From assembly GCA_020442665.1 (NCBI GenBank), contig JAGRJP010000088.1:1-42673 (forward strand): 42,673 nucleotides of DNA, in the 5' to 3' direction. Each line of letters begins with the position of its first letter. Positions within the stretch are counted from its first letter, which is position 1. The notes beneath the pieces are model-generated. The model saw only the letters and a program-made list of their open reading frames with translations, made no database searches and was not told the origin of the DNA. The position numbers and the translations under genes are program-made. Positions 8,561-15,179 of the stretch are shown here, piece after piece. The stretch comes from Lysobacterales bacterium. Lineage in GTDB: Bacteria; Pseudomonadota; Gammaproteobacteria; Xanthomonadales; Marinicellaceae.

Positions 8561-8586
8561 ACGACAATGATTATTTTGATAGGACA
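8561..8586 (-). promoter_or_regulatory. TGTCCT-N16-TCGT promoter-like element for the secreted protein/delta-60-4 operon
   Basis: TGTCCT (8586-8581) and TCGT (8564-8561) on the minus strand are 16 bases apart, with the downstream box 39 positions from ATG 8522. This is the fourth copy and the only one in front of a gene that is not a delta-60 protein. Confidence 0.68.
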
Positions 8587-8591
8587 ATGTT

Positions 8592-8634
8592 TAAAAAATA
8601 AAAAACCGCTTGTTAAAATCTATAACAAACGGTT
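8592..8634 (-). terminator. Rho-independent terminator of mscS
   Basis: On the minus strand AACCG-T-TTGTTA pairs with TAACAA-G-CGGTT around a seven-base loop (8634-8604), followed by a T-rich run (TTTTTTATTTTTT). It ends the mscS transcript immediately before the promoter element of the next operon. Confidence 0.8.
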
Positions 8635-8667
8635 CAAACGGTTTTTCTAAGTTTTAAATATTAGAAA

Positions 8668-9534
8668 CTATGATTCGTTCTTGTATAAGTGAACATCTGT
8701 TTGTGGATATGGAATACTACACCCAACTTCTTCCAACCGAACTTTAAATCGCTCTAATAGTTCTGCATGAACCGTCCAATAATCTTCTGTTTTAACCCAG
8801 GGTCGAACATTAATATCGACCGAACTCGCTCCCAGATTATTTACAGCTGCTGATGGAGCCGGGTCTTCAAGAACCAAAGGATGTTCCTGCATGATTTCCA
8901 GCATGGTATTTCTTGCCAGTTTTAAATCATCATCATAACTCACTCCAATCACAAAATCGATTCGCCTTGTATCGTTGGCCGAATAATTTACAATTGAACC
9001 CGAGGTTATTTGTCCATTAGGAATAATGATTTGTTTGTTGTCACCGGAGTTCAAAACCGTATTAAAAATCTTTATCTCCATCACTTTTCCGGCGTGACCG
9101 GCAACTTCCACAAAGTCTCCTATTCTAAATGGTCTGAAGATAACAATCATCACACCTGATGCAATATTGGCAAGAGAGTCTTTCAACGCCAGACCAATTG
9201 CCAAACCAGCGGCTGCCAGCATCCCCAATAGTGATGTGGTTTTCACTCCAAGTTCGCCCAATGCTGTCAAAATGACAAATGCCATTAGCAGGAAGTAAAC
9301 AAAATTTCTCAAAAAATTGACGAGCATAGGTGCTGCACCTGATTTTTTCAGGCCTTTTACCAAAAAATGCACAATGATTTTGGCGATTCTTTTACCAACC
9401 CAAAATATTACAAGTGCGATAGCGACTTTGGTTAGAATTGCCAGAATGGCATCAGGGTTGTTTATGAAGTTTATTATTTGTTGTTTAAGTGTGGCAATAA
9501 TACCAATATTATCTTGTTCTAAGTTTTGTTCCAT
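8668..9534 (-). CDS. mscS: Small-conductance mechanosensitive channel MscS
   Basis: This inner-membrane channel opens under membrane tension and releases osmolytes on hypo-osmotic shock. The 288 residues match the length of E. coli MscS. There are three membrane segments: about 32-48, 72-92, and the glycine/alanine-rich pore helix LLGMLAAAGLAIGLALKDSLANI near 102-124. The pore helix is followed by the beta domain with VMIVIFRPFRIGDFVEV and IIIPNGQI, and by the C-terminal SIPYPQTDVHL. The start has no clear Shine-Dalgarno sequence. It is divergent from the MerC-like gene, with a perfect inverted repeat between them, and has its own terminator. Confidence 0.93.
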   Translation of the reverse strand: MEQNLEQDNIGIIATLKQQIINFINNPDAILAILTKVAIALVIFWVGKRIAKIIVHFLVKGLKKSGAAPMLVNFLRNFVYFLLMAFVILTALGELGVKTTSLLGMLAAAGLAIGLALKDSLANIASGVMIVIFRPFRIGDFVEVAGHAGKVMEIKIFNTVLNSGDNKQIIIPNGQITSGSIVNYSANDTRRIDFVIGVSYDDDLKLARNTMLEIMQEHPLVLEDPAPSAAVNNLGASSVDINVRPWVKTEDYWTVHAELLERFKVRLEEVGCSIPYPQTDVHLYKNES

Positions 9535-9548
9535 TTGACGAATTTGTT

Positions 9549-9573
9549 TTTGTTAAAGTGACATTTTAACAAA
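9549..9573. repeat. Perfect 9-bp inverted repeat between mscS and the MerC-like gene
   Basis: TTTGTTAAA-(7)-TTTAACAAA lies in the 81-base divergent intergenic region, 15 bases before the mscS start codon. It has no T tract, so it is more likely an operator or a leader hairpin than a terminator. No cognate regulator can be named. Confidence 0.5.
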
Positions 9574-9615
9574 CCTGAGCGAAAAAATAATTGTCTGTAA
9601 CATTAATTTATATTC

Positions 9616-10068
9616 ATGATGACTTGCAAAATGCTAGATGCGGCTTTATATATACACTTCCTAAACTTAACTGTTCTAAATATTAAAAAATCTCGATCCA
9701 TTTCTGATATTCTTGGCATCAGCTTATCGCTGATATGTGCCATACAATGTGCAATTGCTCCGATATTGTTAAGTATTGCTCCAATTATCCCCAAATGGGC
9801 ACACTTTGGTCATGGTTGGATTTGGATTTCTCTGATTATAATTATTGCTGTTTGGAGCATTGGCAGGGGATTTTTAAAACATAAAGAAAAGTTGGTTCTT
9901 GTATATGCTTTGATTGGTATTGGGTTGTTAGTAACCGGAACTCTGTTAGAAGAAAAGATTTCAATCCTTGTAGAGTCAGTGATTTTCGTGTGTGGTGGAT
10001 TATTGCTAACTATTGCTCATTGGAAGAACTTCAGACTAGAACGCTCCTGTGAACTTCGCAATAAATAA
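9616..10068 (+). CDS. MerC domain-containing membrane protein
   Basis: The core DILGISLSLICAIQCAIAP matches the first membrane helix of the MerC family, with the CAIQC cysteine pair that binds Hg(II) in bona fide MerC importers. Three further hydrophobic segments follow (about residues 68-90, 95-112 and 118-136). The protein has 150 residues from ATG 9616, but MerC proteins usually start about 25 residues nearer the helix. Alternatives are ATG at 9619 or 9631, and none has a good ribosome site. There is no merR, merT, merP or merA nearby, so a mercury role is doubtful; chromosomal MerC-like proteins are generally of unknown substrate. It ends three bases from the convergent BigR-like regulator gene. 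Confidence 0.72.
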   Translation: MMTCKMLDAALYIHFLNLTVLNIKKSRSISDILGISLSLICAIQCAIAPILLSIAPIIPKWAHFGHGWIWISLIIIIAVWSIGRGFLKHKEKLVLVYALIGIGLLVTGTLLEEKISILVESVIFVCGGLLLTIAHWKNFRLERSCELRNK

Positions 10069-10071
10069 ACT

Positions 10072-10398
10072 CTATCCGTTCGCCGGACAATACAAATCGC
10101 TGAGCACTTCAATAATGCGAGTTGTGTTTGATTGTGCCAGAGAATAATAAATCACTTGTGATTCACGTCTGGTTTTCACCATCCCTTCTCTTCTCAAAGT
10201 TGCTAAATGTTGGCTTAAGGCAGATTGGCTGAGTCCAATTTGTTGATGAAGCTCAGTTACAGAATATTCCCTAACTTCCAAAGCACACAAAATCATTAAA
10301 CGGGACTCGCTGGAAAGAGTTTTCAGCATTCTCGCTGCTTTTGATGCGTGTTCCTTTAAATCCTCATAGGACTTTTGTTTATCTTGAGTTTCTACCAT
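10072..10398 (-). CDS. ArsR/SmtB-family repressor of the BigR/YgaV/SqrR persulfide-sensing type
   Basis: This 108-residue winged-helix repressor has the recognition segment IGLSQSALSQHLATLRREGM (about residues 54-73) and the wing KTRRESQVIYYSL. It lacks the ELCVCDL metal site of ArsR/SmtB proteins. It has two separated cysteines, C38 in LMILCAL and C104 in DLYCP, with the spacing of C42 and C108 in BigR. In that subfamily the cysteines form a disulfide or polysulfide bridge in response to sulfane sulfur and release DNA. A 7-bp inverted repeat overlaps its own -35/-10 promoter, indicating autorepression. No persulfide dioxygenase or sulfide:quinone oxidoreductase gene is in the window, so its other targets lie elsewhere. 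Confidence 0.82.
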   Translation of the reverse strand: MVETQDKQKSYEDLKEHASKAARMLKTLSSESRLMILCALEVREYSVTELHQQIGLSQSALSQHLATLRREGMVKTRRESQVIYYSLAQSNTTRIIEVLSDLYCPANG

Positions 10399-10424
10399 GA
10401 TGCCAATTGATGTGCAATAAGTGA

Positions 10425-10453
10425 ATTATATTAAAATATTCTAATATAGTAAA
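10425..10453 (-). promoter_or_regulatory. Promoter of the BigR-like gene with overlapping palindromic operator
   Basis: On the minus strand TTTACT-N17-TATAAT forms a good sigma-70 promoter (10453-10425). Inside it, TATATTA-(8)-TAATATA at 10427-10448 is a perfect inverted repeat covering the whole spacer and touching both boxes. AT-rich palindromes over the promoter are the known operator type of BigR-family repressors, so autorepression is likely. Confidence 0.7.
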
Positions 10454-10639
10454 GGATGCTTAGAGAATCTGAAAAAATCACCTCTTTGCCATATTTATGA
10501 CAGATTTATTTTGAATAATTTCAATTCGCAAAAATGAAACAAAGATTATGAAGTTATTCATTCCAACAAACGAAATTAACAATGATTGGGTTGACAAAGG
10601 GTTTAGTTTTAAACCGTTGATAATTGAAGCCTATCAGTT

Positions 10640-11065
10640 TCACATTTCTTCATCGATTGGAGAAAAAACCCAAAATTTATTGAGCAAAAAAGTAAAGACC
10701 GGAACAATAACAACCAACATCGGTAAAACTCTGGAAGAATAATCGAGCTTTACCCAATTTACTAACGTGTAAGCACCTCCTTGGTGGAGAACAAGTGCTG
10801 TCAACGAGGTAATTACAAACTTTGGAAACCTTTTTTGATGTTTTTGGTTGTCATTGAATGAATAAAAATAATGACCGAAATACGCCGTAAAAAGCCCAAA
10901 GAGAAATCCTGAAAAATGTGAAACAAAAAAGTTGATTTGTAAAACCTTATAAGAAAACAGCGCAATAGAGAAATGAACAACACTTGCTAAAACACCAACA
11001 ATCCCATACCTAAAAAGCAATTGAGTTGTCGGATTATTCCAATATCGCAAAAATACTTTCTTCAT
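10640..11065 (-). CDS. GtrA family membrane protein
   Basis: The 141-residue product has four membrane helices (about 16-36, 42-62, 80-100 and 110-132). It carries the GtrA signature RYGIVGVLASVVHFSIALF and, at the end, FLLNKFWVFS. GtrA-like proteins are implicated in flipping or synthesising undecaprenyl-linked sugars used for glycan decoration, but many have no known role. The start overlaps the last 32 bases of the Rieske gene, and AAGG precedes the ATG, so translation is coupled to it. It is the last gene of the hemE-Rieske-gtrA transcript. No glycosyltransferase is adjacent, so the specific glycan is not indicated. Confidence 0.85.
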   Translation of the reverse strand: MKKVFLRYWNNPTTQLLFRYGIVGVLASVVHFSIALFSYKVLQINFFVSHFSGFLFGLFTAYFGHYFYSFNDNQKHQKRFPKFVITSLTALVLHQGGAYTLVNWVKLDYSSRVLPMLVVIVPVFTFLLNKFWVFSPIDEEM

Positions 11066-11366
11066 CGACCTTAATATCTATTTGCCTGAGACTTTGACCT
11101 TTACATGGGCCGCTGAGACAATATCCTTTGTTCAACTCAAATACAGCACCATGAGCCGGACAAACCAATTCTTGGTTTTCTGTCATTAAGAACTGATTTT
11201 CAGCAAAATCAAGTCTTCGTCCCTGATGGGGACAAGAGTTTGTGTATGCTTTGAAACCTTCTTCTCTTTCAATCAATATCAATGAAAGCTGGCCCTGTCC
11301 TGTGTCTATTGAACATTCTCGCAATACACCTGACTCAATATCCTTTAATTTGGCAAGCTCAATCAT
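11034..11366 (-). CDS. Rieske [2Fe-2S] ferredoxin-like protein
   Basis: This 110-residue single-domain protein has both halves of the Rieske cluster site: C45-P-H47 (SCPHQGR) and C69-P-A-H72 (VCPAHGA). These supply the two cysteine and two histidine ligands of a [2Fe-2S] cluster. It has no signal peptide or membrane helix, so it is cytoplasmic and resembles the small Rieske ferredoxins that donate electrons to oxygenases or reductases. It starts four bases after the hemE stop and overlaps gtrA by 32 bases. Placement after hemE suggests a link to tetrapyrrole or oxidative metabolism, but the redox partner is unknown. Confidence 0.88.
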   Translation of the reverse strand: MIELAKLKDIESGVLRECSIDTGQGQLSLILIEREEGFKAYTNSCPHQGRRLDFAENQFLMTENQELVCPAHGAVFELNKGYCLSGPCKGQSLRQIDIKVDEESIFAILE

Positions 11367-11369
11367 CAG

Positions 11370-12416
11370 CTATTTTTCTGAAAATTTTCTAACGGCATTG
11401 ACCAAAACCTCGAGTTTTTCAGGCTGCATATCAGGCTGCATTCCATGGCCTAAATTAAATACATGTCCGTTTCCTTCACCAAAAGAATCGATAACTTTTT
11501 TAACTTCTTCCTCAATAACAGAATCTTTTGCGTATAACACACATGGATCCATATTCCCTTGTAATGCGACTTTATCCTGAGTTAATTCTCTTGCTAACGA
11601 TAAGTCCGTTGTCCAGTCCACACCTAAACAATCCGCTCCGGTATTTGCGAGGTTTTTAAGATTATATTGAACCCCTTTGGAGAAAAGAATAACCGGTGTT
11701 TCAGGGTTTTCTTTTTTCACACCTTGTACGATTTTCTGCATATAATCCATTGAAAACACTCGATACATTTCTGGTGATAATGCTCCTCCCCAAGAATCAA
11801 AAACCTGTACAGCATTTGCTCCGCTGGCGATTTGAGCATTCAGGTAATTAATACTGGCGTCGGTAATTTTTTGTAATAGTTTATGAGAGGCTTGTGGTTG
11901 ATTGAGCAAAAAGGATTTTGCTTTGGAAAAGTTTTTCGAACTTCCACCTTCAACCATATATGTCATCAATGTCCACGGCGATCCACAAAATCCAAGTAGC
12001 GGAACTTTTCTGTTTAATGTTTGAGAGGTTAAAGAGATACCGTCCATAACATATTTCAAGTCATGATTGACGTCTATTTCAGGTAAATTATCAACATCTT
12101 CAGCGGTTGATATTGGCTTTTTAAACTTTGGACCTTCACCGGTTACAAAATACAAACCCATGCCCATGGCATCAGGAATGGTCAAAATATCAGAAAAAAT
12201 AATCACTGCATCCAAAGGAAAACGGCGCAATGGCTGTAAAGTCACTTCACAAACCATTTCCGGGTTTTTAGCCATCGTCATAAAATCACCGGCTTTTTTC
12301 CTGACTTCGCGATATTCAGGCAAATATCTTCCGGCTTGACGCATCACCCATACCGGCGTTCTTTCAGTTTTTTGCTTGGTTAAAGCTCTCAGTAAGAGGT
12401 CGTTTTCTAGCTTCAT
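11370..12416 (-). CDS. hemE: Uroporphyrinogen decarboxylase
   Basis: HemE decarboxylates the four acetate side chains of uroporphyrinogen III to give coproporphyrinogen III, a cytoplasmic step of heme synthesis. The 348-residue protein is full length. It shows PVWVMRQAGRYLPEY (residues 21-35, with the substrate-binding arginines R26 and R30), the aspartate in IIFSDIL near residue 76, GFCGSPWTLMTYMVEGG near 143-159, and the C-terminal histidine in NLGHGMQPDMQPE. It is the first gene of a three-gene minus-strand operon with the Rieske and GtrA genes. A sigma-70-like promoter lies 13 bases upstream of the start codon. Confidence 0.96.
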   Translation of the reverse strand: MKLENDLLLRALTKQKTERTPVWVMRQAGRYLPEYREVRKKAGDFMTMAKNPEMVCEVTLQPLRRFPLDAVIIFSDILTIPDAMGMGLYFVTGEGPKFKKPISTAEDVDNLPEIDVNHDLKYVMDGISLTSQTLNRKVPLLGFCGSPWTLMTYMVEGGSSKNFSKAKSFLLNQPQASHKLLQKITDASINYLNAQIASGANAVQVFDSWGGALSPEMYRVFSMDYMQKIVQGVKKENPETPVILFSKGVQYNLKNLANTGADCLGVDWTTDLSLARELTQDKVALQGNMDPCVLYAKDSVIEEEVKKVIDSFGEGNGHVFNLGHGMQPDMQPEKLEVLVNAVRKFSEK

Positions 12417-12429
12417 TTTATTCTAATAT

Positions 12430-12457
12430 ATTATAAACACGGGTATTTTATGCTCAA
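12430..12457 (-). promoter_or_regulatory. Sigma-70-like promoter of hemE
   Basis: TTGAGC (12457-12452), a 16-base spacer, and a consensus TATAAT (12435-12430) lie on the minus strand, close before the hemE ATG at 12416. The resulting leader would be very short (about 7-8 bases). Confidence 0.6.
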
Positions 12458-12695
12458 GCTGCTTTTTAGTACATGGATGAACCGAATTTACTTGATTTAT
12501 TGGAGATTCAATCAATACTCGCCAATGTTATTTTCTTATCAACCCCAGAAAGTTGCAAAAAAAAATTTTGTGGCTAGAATCTAGGGCGAGTTGAAGAAAG
12601 CGGGTTCGCTATATTCTTTTGAATTAAGATGAACCATCTTGCATTTTACAGGTCATAACGCCTGACTTTATTATTTAACATTCAGAGATTTTTAT

Positions 12696-14102
12696 ATGAA
12701 TAAGATTTTCACGCTTGCGTGTTTATGTTTTTTTGTAAGTGCAAATGCACAATTTTTAGAAAGTAAGCCCCCAACGGATCGAGAACTTAAAATCAACAAT
12801 GCCAATGACGTTGCAACCCTAATGAGGGTAGCAATGATTGCAAAAAAAGAAGGTAAATATGATGATTTGATAAAAGCACTGGAAAAAGTGGTCAAACTGA
12901 AGCCTAGCATTCCGGTTTTTCAATATAAGTTGGCTCAAGCGTACTCACTAGCGGGGAAAAAATCTGAGGCATACAATGCTCTTATTGCCTTGCAAAAACA
13001 AGGTATTTATTATGATTTGGCAAACGACCCTGATTTAGAGACCATTAAAGTGCACAATGTTTTTAATTATATTAAAGAAAACATGGATGTCAGTGGAAAA
13101 CATTACGGAGAGGGTATTGAAGCATTTAATATTAATAAAAGTTTTAGCGGTTTATTGTTTGAAAGTTTAACTTTTGACGAAAAAAGCCAATCTTTTTTAA
13201 TGGGTAGCCTCAGAGATGGAAGTGTCATTAAAGTTGAAAGCAATGGTAACATTTCTCGTTTAGTGGAGCCGACACCAGGTGGGAAAAATGGTCCTTGGGC
13301 CGCATTAAGCCTAGCTGCAGACTCTAAGAATAATGTCCTGTGGGTTGCAAGTGCCGCAATTAGCCAGTTCGGCAAAGTTGATAAAGAAACCTCAGGATTG
13401 TCCGGTATATTCAAATACGAATTGGACACCGGTAAACTCATTAGTTCTATTTTGGTTCCTGAAAATAAAAGACCAACCTTTATTCGTGACATGCACCTGA
13501 CGCCAAAGGGAGACTTGTTTTTTATTGATGGGATTAAAAATCTTGTCCTAAAAATTGGCAAGGATAGCAACGATATTACTGTTGCCTTTGCAACACAGAA
13601 ATATCAAAACCTGAGAAGTATCACCTCTGATGAGACCGGGGACATTTTGTATGTCAGTGATAACGAAGAAGGAATCATTATTCTAAGCCTGAAAGATCAA
13701 CAAATATTTAATTTTTCAAATAAGCCGGATTTAAATTTAACCGGTATTTCGGATATGCTTTTCGATGACAACAGCCTGATTATTCTGCAAAACGGTTTCA
13801 AGCCGGAAAGAATTATGAGACTAAAACTCAATGATTCGAAATTTGTAATTAATAGAATTATTCCTATTGAGGCAGCAAACCCACAGTTTAACAACCTTTC
13901 TTATGGGGCTGTTGTTGGTGAAGGTTTGTTTTTTATCGCAAATTCACAACTACCAAAAACCAATCTATATGGAGCACTGTTACCTGGTCAAGAGTGGGAG
14001 CACATGGTTGTGTTGTCAACCAACAAACATTATAAGGAAGCAGAAACAATAAAGTTTCAAGAGGAGTTGGAAAAGCAAAAACAAAAAGTTGGTGGAAAAT
14101 AA
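12696..14102 (+). CDS. Secreted TPR plus SMP-30/NHL-like beta-propeller protein
   Basis: The 468-residue protein has a signal peptide (MNKIFTLACLCFFVSANAQ). It then has a short helical TPR-like segment (about residues 40-100, ending LAQAYSLAGKKSEAYNALIAL) and a large beta-rich region from about 140 to 440. Blocks such as GSLRDGSVIKVESNGNISRL, GDLFFIDGIKNLVLKI and GDILYVSDNEEGIIIL have the period of an SMP-30/NHL six-bladed propeller. The tail is charged and helical. It is predicted periplasmic or extracellular. It stands alone between the hemE promoter region and the wrbA terminator. The ligand or enzyme activity is unknown; a sugar-lactonase-like activity cannot be claimed from motifs here. 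Confidence 0.7.
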   Translation: MNKIFTLACLCFFVSANAQFLESKPPTDRELKINNANDVATLMRVAMIAKKEGKYDDLIKALEKVVKLKPSIPVFQYKLAQAYSLAGKKSEAYNALIALQKQGIYYDLANDPDLETIKVHNVFNYIKENMDVSGKHYGEGIEAFNINKSFSGLLFESLTFDEKSQSFLMGSLRDGSVIKVESNGNISRLVEPTPGGKNGPWAALSLAADSKNNVLWVASAAISQFGKVDKETSGLSGIFKYELDTGKLISSILVPENKRPTFIRDMHLTPKGDLFFIDGIKNLVLKIGKDSNDITVAFATQKYQNLRSITSDETGDILYVSDNEEGIIILSLKDQQIFNFSNKPDLNLTGISDMLFDDNSLIILQNGFKPERIMRLKLNDSKFVINRIIPIEAANPQFNNLSYGAVVGEGLFFIANSQLPKTNLYGALLPGQEWEHMVVLSTNKHYKEAETIKFQEELEKQKQKVGGK

Positions 14103-14127
14103 ATAAAATTCATTAACTATAAAAATT

Positions 14128-14160
14128 AAAGCCGGTTACTCAGCCGGCTTTTTGTTTTTG
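14128..14160. terminator. Bidirectional rho-independent terminator
   Basis: AAAGCCGG-(8)-CCGGCTTT is followed by TTTTGTTTTT on the plus strand and flanked by an A-rich tract on the other side. It serves the propeller gene, and the wrbA stop codon lies inside the loop, so the convergent wrbA transcript uses the same stem. Confidence 0.85.
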
Positions 14161-14721
14161 GGCAATTTGTGCAACTCGTTTTCCCAAAGCTAGGCACAAT
14201 TCCTTTTCGTTCTTATCTATGACCCTATCTGAACCATTTCCGGACCAATGACTCGCACCATAAGGTGATCCTCCGCTTTCAGTGTTTAACAAAGATTTTT
14301 CACTATAGGGCAAACCAACCACCAGCATTCCGTGATGCAACAAAGGAATCATCATTGATAACAAGGTCGATTCTTGTCCTCCGTGCAAACTCGAACCGGA
14401 GGTAAAAACGGCTGCCGGTTTGCTTTCAAGACCTCGCGAAGCCCAAACACCACCGGTTGAATCAATAAACTCTTTCATTGGAGCTGCCATATTTCCGAAA
14501 CGTACTGGTGAGCCTAAAATCAAAGCATCACAATCGTATAAATCTTTCTCGGTTACAAAGATATCACTTGAGACAAAGTTTTCATTTCCGGCAGGGCAAA
14601 TACTACGAATAACAGCATTCACACCTTGGCAAGATGAAACACCCCGAGCAATCAGCTTTGCCATTTTAGCTGTATTTCCATGCTTGGAATAATACAAAAT
14701 TAAAACATTAGTTTCTGCCAT
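14140..14721 (-). CDS. wrbA: NAD(P)H:quinone oxidoreductase, flavodoxin-like WrbA
   Basis: WrbA is an FMN-dependent cytoplasmic enzyme that reduces quinones by two electrons, avoiding semiquinone radicals. The 193-residue length fits. The FMN phosphate loop is YYSKHGNTAKM (residues 10-20). Isoalloxazine-binding segments are SPVRFGNM (71-78) and TSGSSLHGGQEST (107-119), and the WrbA-specific GGSPYGASHWSG follows. It begins three bases after the arsC stop, so arsC-wrbA form an operon, which fits a role in redox or electrophile stress. Its stop lies in the loop of the shared terminator. Confidence 0.94.
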   Translation of the reverse strand: MAETNVLILYYSKHGNTAKMAKLIARGVSSCQGVNAVIRSICPAGNENFVSSDIFVTEKDLYDCDALILGSPVRFGNMAAPMKEFIDSTGGVWASRGLESKPAAVFTSGSSLHGGQESTLLSMMIPLLHHGMLVVGLPYSEKSLLNTESGGSPYGASHWSGNGSDRVIDKNEKELCLALGKRVAQIAQKQKAG

Positions 14722-14724
14722 GGT

Positions 14725-15075
14725 TTATAGAATATCGAGAACAGACTCAGGAGGTCGTCCAATTGCGGCCTTGTCTTTAGTAAAAACAATCGGTCTTTCA
14801 ATTACTTTCGGATGCTCGTGCATTAGCCGAATCAAGTCAGATTTTGACAAGCTCTCATTAGACATATCATATTCTTTATATTCTGCTTCATTTTTCCGCA
14901 TAATGTCTCTAGGTTGTTTATTCAACAACTCTAAAACTCTTTCTAATTCTGCGACTGTCGGGGGTGTTTCGAGATATTTAATAATTTCTGGTTCAACACC
15001 ATTTTCTTCGAGGATTTGAAGAGTTTGCCGGGATTTTGAGCATCTGGGATTATGATATATTTTTACTTTTTTCAT
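14725..15075 (-). CDS. arsC: Glutaredoxin-coupled arsenate reductase ArsC
   Basis: I chose ATG 15075 (MKKVKIYHNPRCSKSR); an in-frame TTG at 15093 would add six residues. The 116-residue protein belongs to the thioredoxin-fold ArsC family that reduces arsenate to arsenite with glutathione and glutaredoxin. The catalytic cysteine C12 is present, and the three arginines known from plasmid R773 ArsC are at the same numbers: R60, R94 (ERPIV) and R107 (GRPPE). No arsenite efflux pump or arsenic-type ArsR is adjacent; the ArsR-family gene at 10072 is of the persulfide type. Because the partner is wrbA, a general redox role is possible, but arsenate reduction is the best call. Confidence 0.88.
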   Translation of the reverse strand: MKKVKIYHNPRCSKSRQTLQILEENGVEPEIIKYLETPPTVAELERVLELLNKQPRDIMRKNEAEYKEYDMSNESLSKSDLIRLMHEHPKVIERPIVFTKDKAAIGRPPESVLDIL

Positions 15076-15179
15076 CACTAATATCTTTTTCAAAGCGCGT
15101 ATTTTAACGTATTCTTGTGTTATTCCGTAGAGATTGGCTTTCTTAGGTTATAATCTCTCTTTTTTATAATCAGACTTTT

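Noticed and set aside
10548-10742. A 64-codon plus-strand frame starting MKLFIPTNEINN
   Set aside because: It overlaps the end of the clear GtrA gene on the other strand by about 100 bases, has no family match, and its sequence resembles the reverse frame of that gene.
12556-12600. Poly-A/T run and CTAG-AAT-CTAG in the hemE upstream gap
   Set aside because: Too short and of low complexity; no gene, promoter or terminator could be supported.
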